Assembly: GCF_964204865.1 (NCBI RefSeq) | Contig: NC_135256.1 | Span: forward strand, 19,001,703 to 19,065,702 | Reading direction: 5' to 3' | DNA from: Styela clava | Lineage: Eukaryota; Chordata; Ascidiacea; Stolidobranchia; Styelidae | Length of the DNA stretch: 64,000 nucleotides | Shown here: one piece after another, positions 62,301 through 64,000 of the stretch | Position numbering within the stretch: position 1 is the stretch's first letter | Layout: every line of letters begins with the position of its first letter | The notes under the pieces: generated by a model | Databases searched by the model: none | Seen by the model: the letters and a program-made list of their open reading frames with translations, nothing else | Told to the model about the DNA's origin: nothing | Made by a program: the position numbers and the translations under genes

Positions 62301-64000
62301 GTACGCCAAAATTTTTTAAGATCGCTCCCCAACATCAGTGGAAACCTGCGGTGTAAAATAGGATCTAATTTTTTTGGATCTGGTACCATACTTATGTACA
62401 TCTTTTAGAGGAGTAAAGTAGTCCTTGAATGCAGGGGGGACAGGGCCATTTTCATGCCGATGCATAAATTTTGCAATTTCTAAAGTATGCATCTCTGAAA
62501 GCTGTAAAATTTCATTTTGACAGAAAAGTCGGAGGTCGTCAGCGACCTCTCTCGTATCGGGATCTTTGCGCAGAGCTCAAATAAACAAGAAACACAAGCG
62601 ACTCACCAATTGTCGCCAAGGAACGTTCACGATATCCCATTCTGACACACTTCGTGATTTCTTGGTTGGACATATTAATTTACATACACGCAATAGTTGT
62701 AGTCGAGCACCACACACATAAAAACTTGTTAATTATTTTCCAACAATAGCTCATGTATCGTGCTACAACCTATTAATAGGGCGTTATACGATACCACTCT
62801 GAGCAAGGCTTCAGACAAACAGAAAGAACATATTAATTCACGCAATGATTGAGGTTGGATACCGCAAACATAAAGATCTGTTATTTAATATCCGGCAACT
62901 GATTATGTATTGTACCACATTTTGTTAATAGGACGTGAAACGTCTCCCTCTATGCAAGGCTTCATACAAGCAGAAACCGACATATTAATTTGCTTCAACG
63001 CTATGGGTGTAGTTTCGTATCTCAATAACTTCTAGCCGGCTTAGCGTAACAATTTTTGCATATATCATTCCTGACTTCGCCATCCAGCCATGACCTCGTC
63101 AATGCTCTCCAGACGGCATATCACCCGTTCGAGTACTTCCTTCGTGCTAAAATTTCTTTCTTCAAGTTGGTCTCTTTCTCCAACACTGGTCTTGACTACT
63201 TTCAGTTGAGACAAAGCATCTTGCAGTTGTCCAGCCAGTTCTTTATTTTCAGCTTCCAGTGATTTATTCTTATCTTCAATTTCTTTATTCGCCATTTGTA
63301 TTTCTTTATTCGTGTTTTTAATTTCTTTGTTTTCGGTTTTCATCTCGACAATTTTATCCCATATTTTACCGCGTTCAAGGTCGCAATTCGGGCCTCGTGT
63401 AGTTTCTTACCTGAATAACTTCTAGTGGGCGTGGCGTAACAATTTTTAGATATATGATTCCCGACTCCCACCTGATAACGTCATCAAAAAATTACGTCAC
63501 TGCGACATCACAATAACGAAATACAGCTTGTCAAAGTATAGCGGCGGTCCCCCGTAATGGCGCCCGCGAGTATTTTAACAAACTCAATACGTCAGAGAGA
63601 GAGATATATTTATTTCCACAAACAAGGAAAAAACAATATTAAATAATATCGATAATTTTTATAGAGTTAGACTATAATGAAAACAATGAAAAAACAGTAT
63701 GCCGGACCGTTGAAGGTCATTTAGGCTCCTGGCCAATTTAGCACTGTTACCAAAAAGTCGGAATTGTTTGCTACAATATAAATATATATATAAAAGATTG
63801 AGAATGAGTCAGCAGATATTTTAGTTCCATGATTCAACACTAAAAGCACATTGTGATAGAGTTTAGAGGACATGTGTAAAGTAGGCTATATATAACACCA
63901 GTGCTACATTGTGATCTAGTTACTAGTACATTACAGATCGCCATAACACAGTCGGGCTCAGTATAAAATATAAACCAACAGAATAGCACAGACACAATAA

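Larger units (their letters stand above)
57109..64000. repeat. Tandem array, 1,992-bp unit, at least 3.46 copies, continuing past the window
   Basis: Unit starts are 57109, 59101, 61093 and 63085; the fourth is cut by the window end. The spacing is exactly 1,992 bp each time and every segment I compared was identical, including homopolymer runs, so copies are identical or nearly so. Each unit, read on minus, contains the gag coiled-coil start (259 bp), about 250 bp with CGTAACAATTTTT, a LINE 3' end and UTR (about 57619-58595), and degenerate ~155-bp sub-repeats (58684-59100). Only the first unit continues into the rest of gag. Confidence 0.95.

Overview
This is a eukaryotic, AT-rich, intron-rich nuclear window. 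The genes have GT-AG introns, low coding density and many cut-and-paste transposon remnants. Four multi-exon genes could be assembled by splice-phase reasoning: a HNK-1-type carbohydrate sulfotransferase, a C12orf56-like protein, the replication termination factor RTF2, and a second sulfotransferase of the 'Sulfotransfer_4' kind. Conservation of RTF2 and C12orf56-like proteins, the Sulfotransfer_4 protein and the repeat content suggest a marine invertebrate, most likely a tunicate (inference, low to moderate confidence). No bacterial, organellar, tRNA, rRNA or CRISPR feature was found.

Layout. 0.5-4.8 kb: CHST8-14-like sulfotransferase on +, four exons, with a palindromic element in intron 2 and an hAT-like element in intron 3. 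5.1-8.0 kb: a block of non-autonomous elements, including one hAT-like element nested in another, both with exact 8-bp target-site duplications. 9.07-20.03 kb: 16-exon C12orf56-like gene on -, its introns hosting several MITEs. 22.04-26.73 kb: complete six-exon RTF2 on -. 27-44.5 kb: gene-poor and repeat-rich. It holds an hAT element with a decayed transposase end and an internally amplified terminus (31.65-33.70 kb), diverged tandem duplications, and two related exon-like segments that may be the ends of small paralogous genes. 44.57-46.63 kb: Sulfotransfer_4-type gene on - with a C-terminal membrane anchor. 47.3-54.6 kb: a degraded LINE, hAT-like elements and dispersed repeats. 54.9-57.4 kb: a broken LTR-retrotransposon gag (coiled coil, capsid, two CCHC knuckles) on -. 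57.1 kb to the window end: a tandem array with a period of exactly 1,992 bp, each unit fusing the 5' part of that gag to the 3' end of a LINE.

The genes do not form a pathway. The two sulfotransferases belong to different families and are probably unrelated neighbours. The most unusual structure is the 1,992-bp chimeric array, which runs off the right edge. Exon coordinates were derived by hand from frame and splice-site consistency; no alignments or database searches were run.
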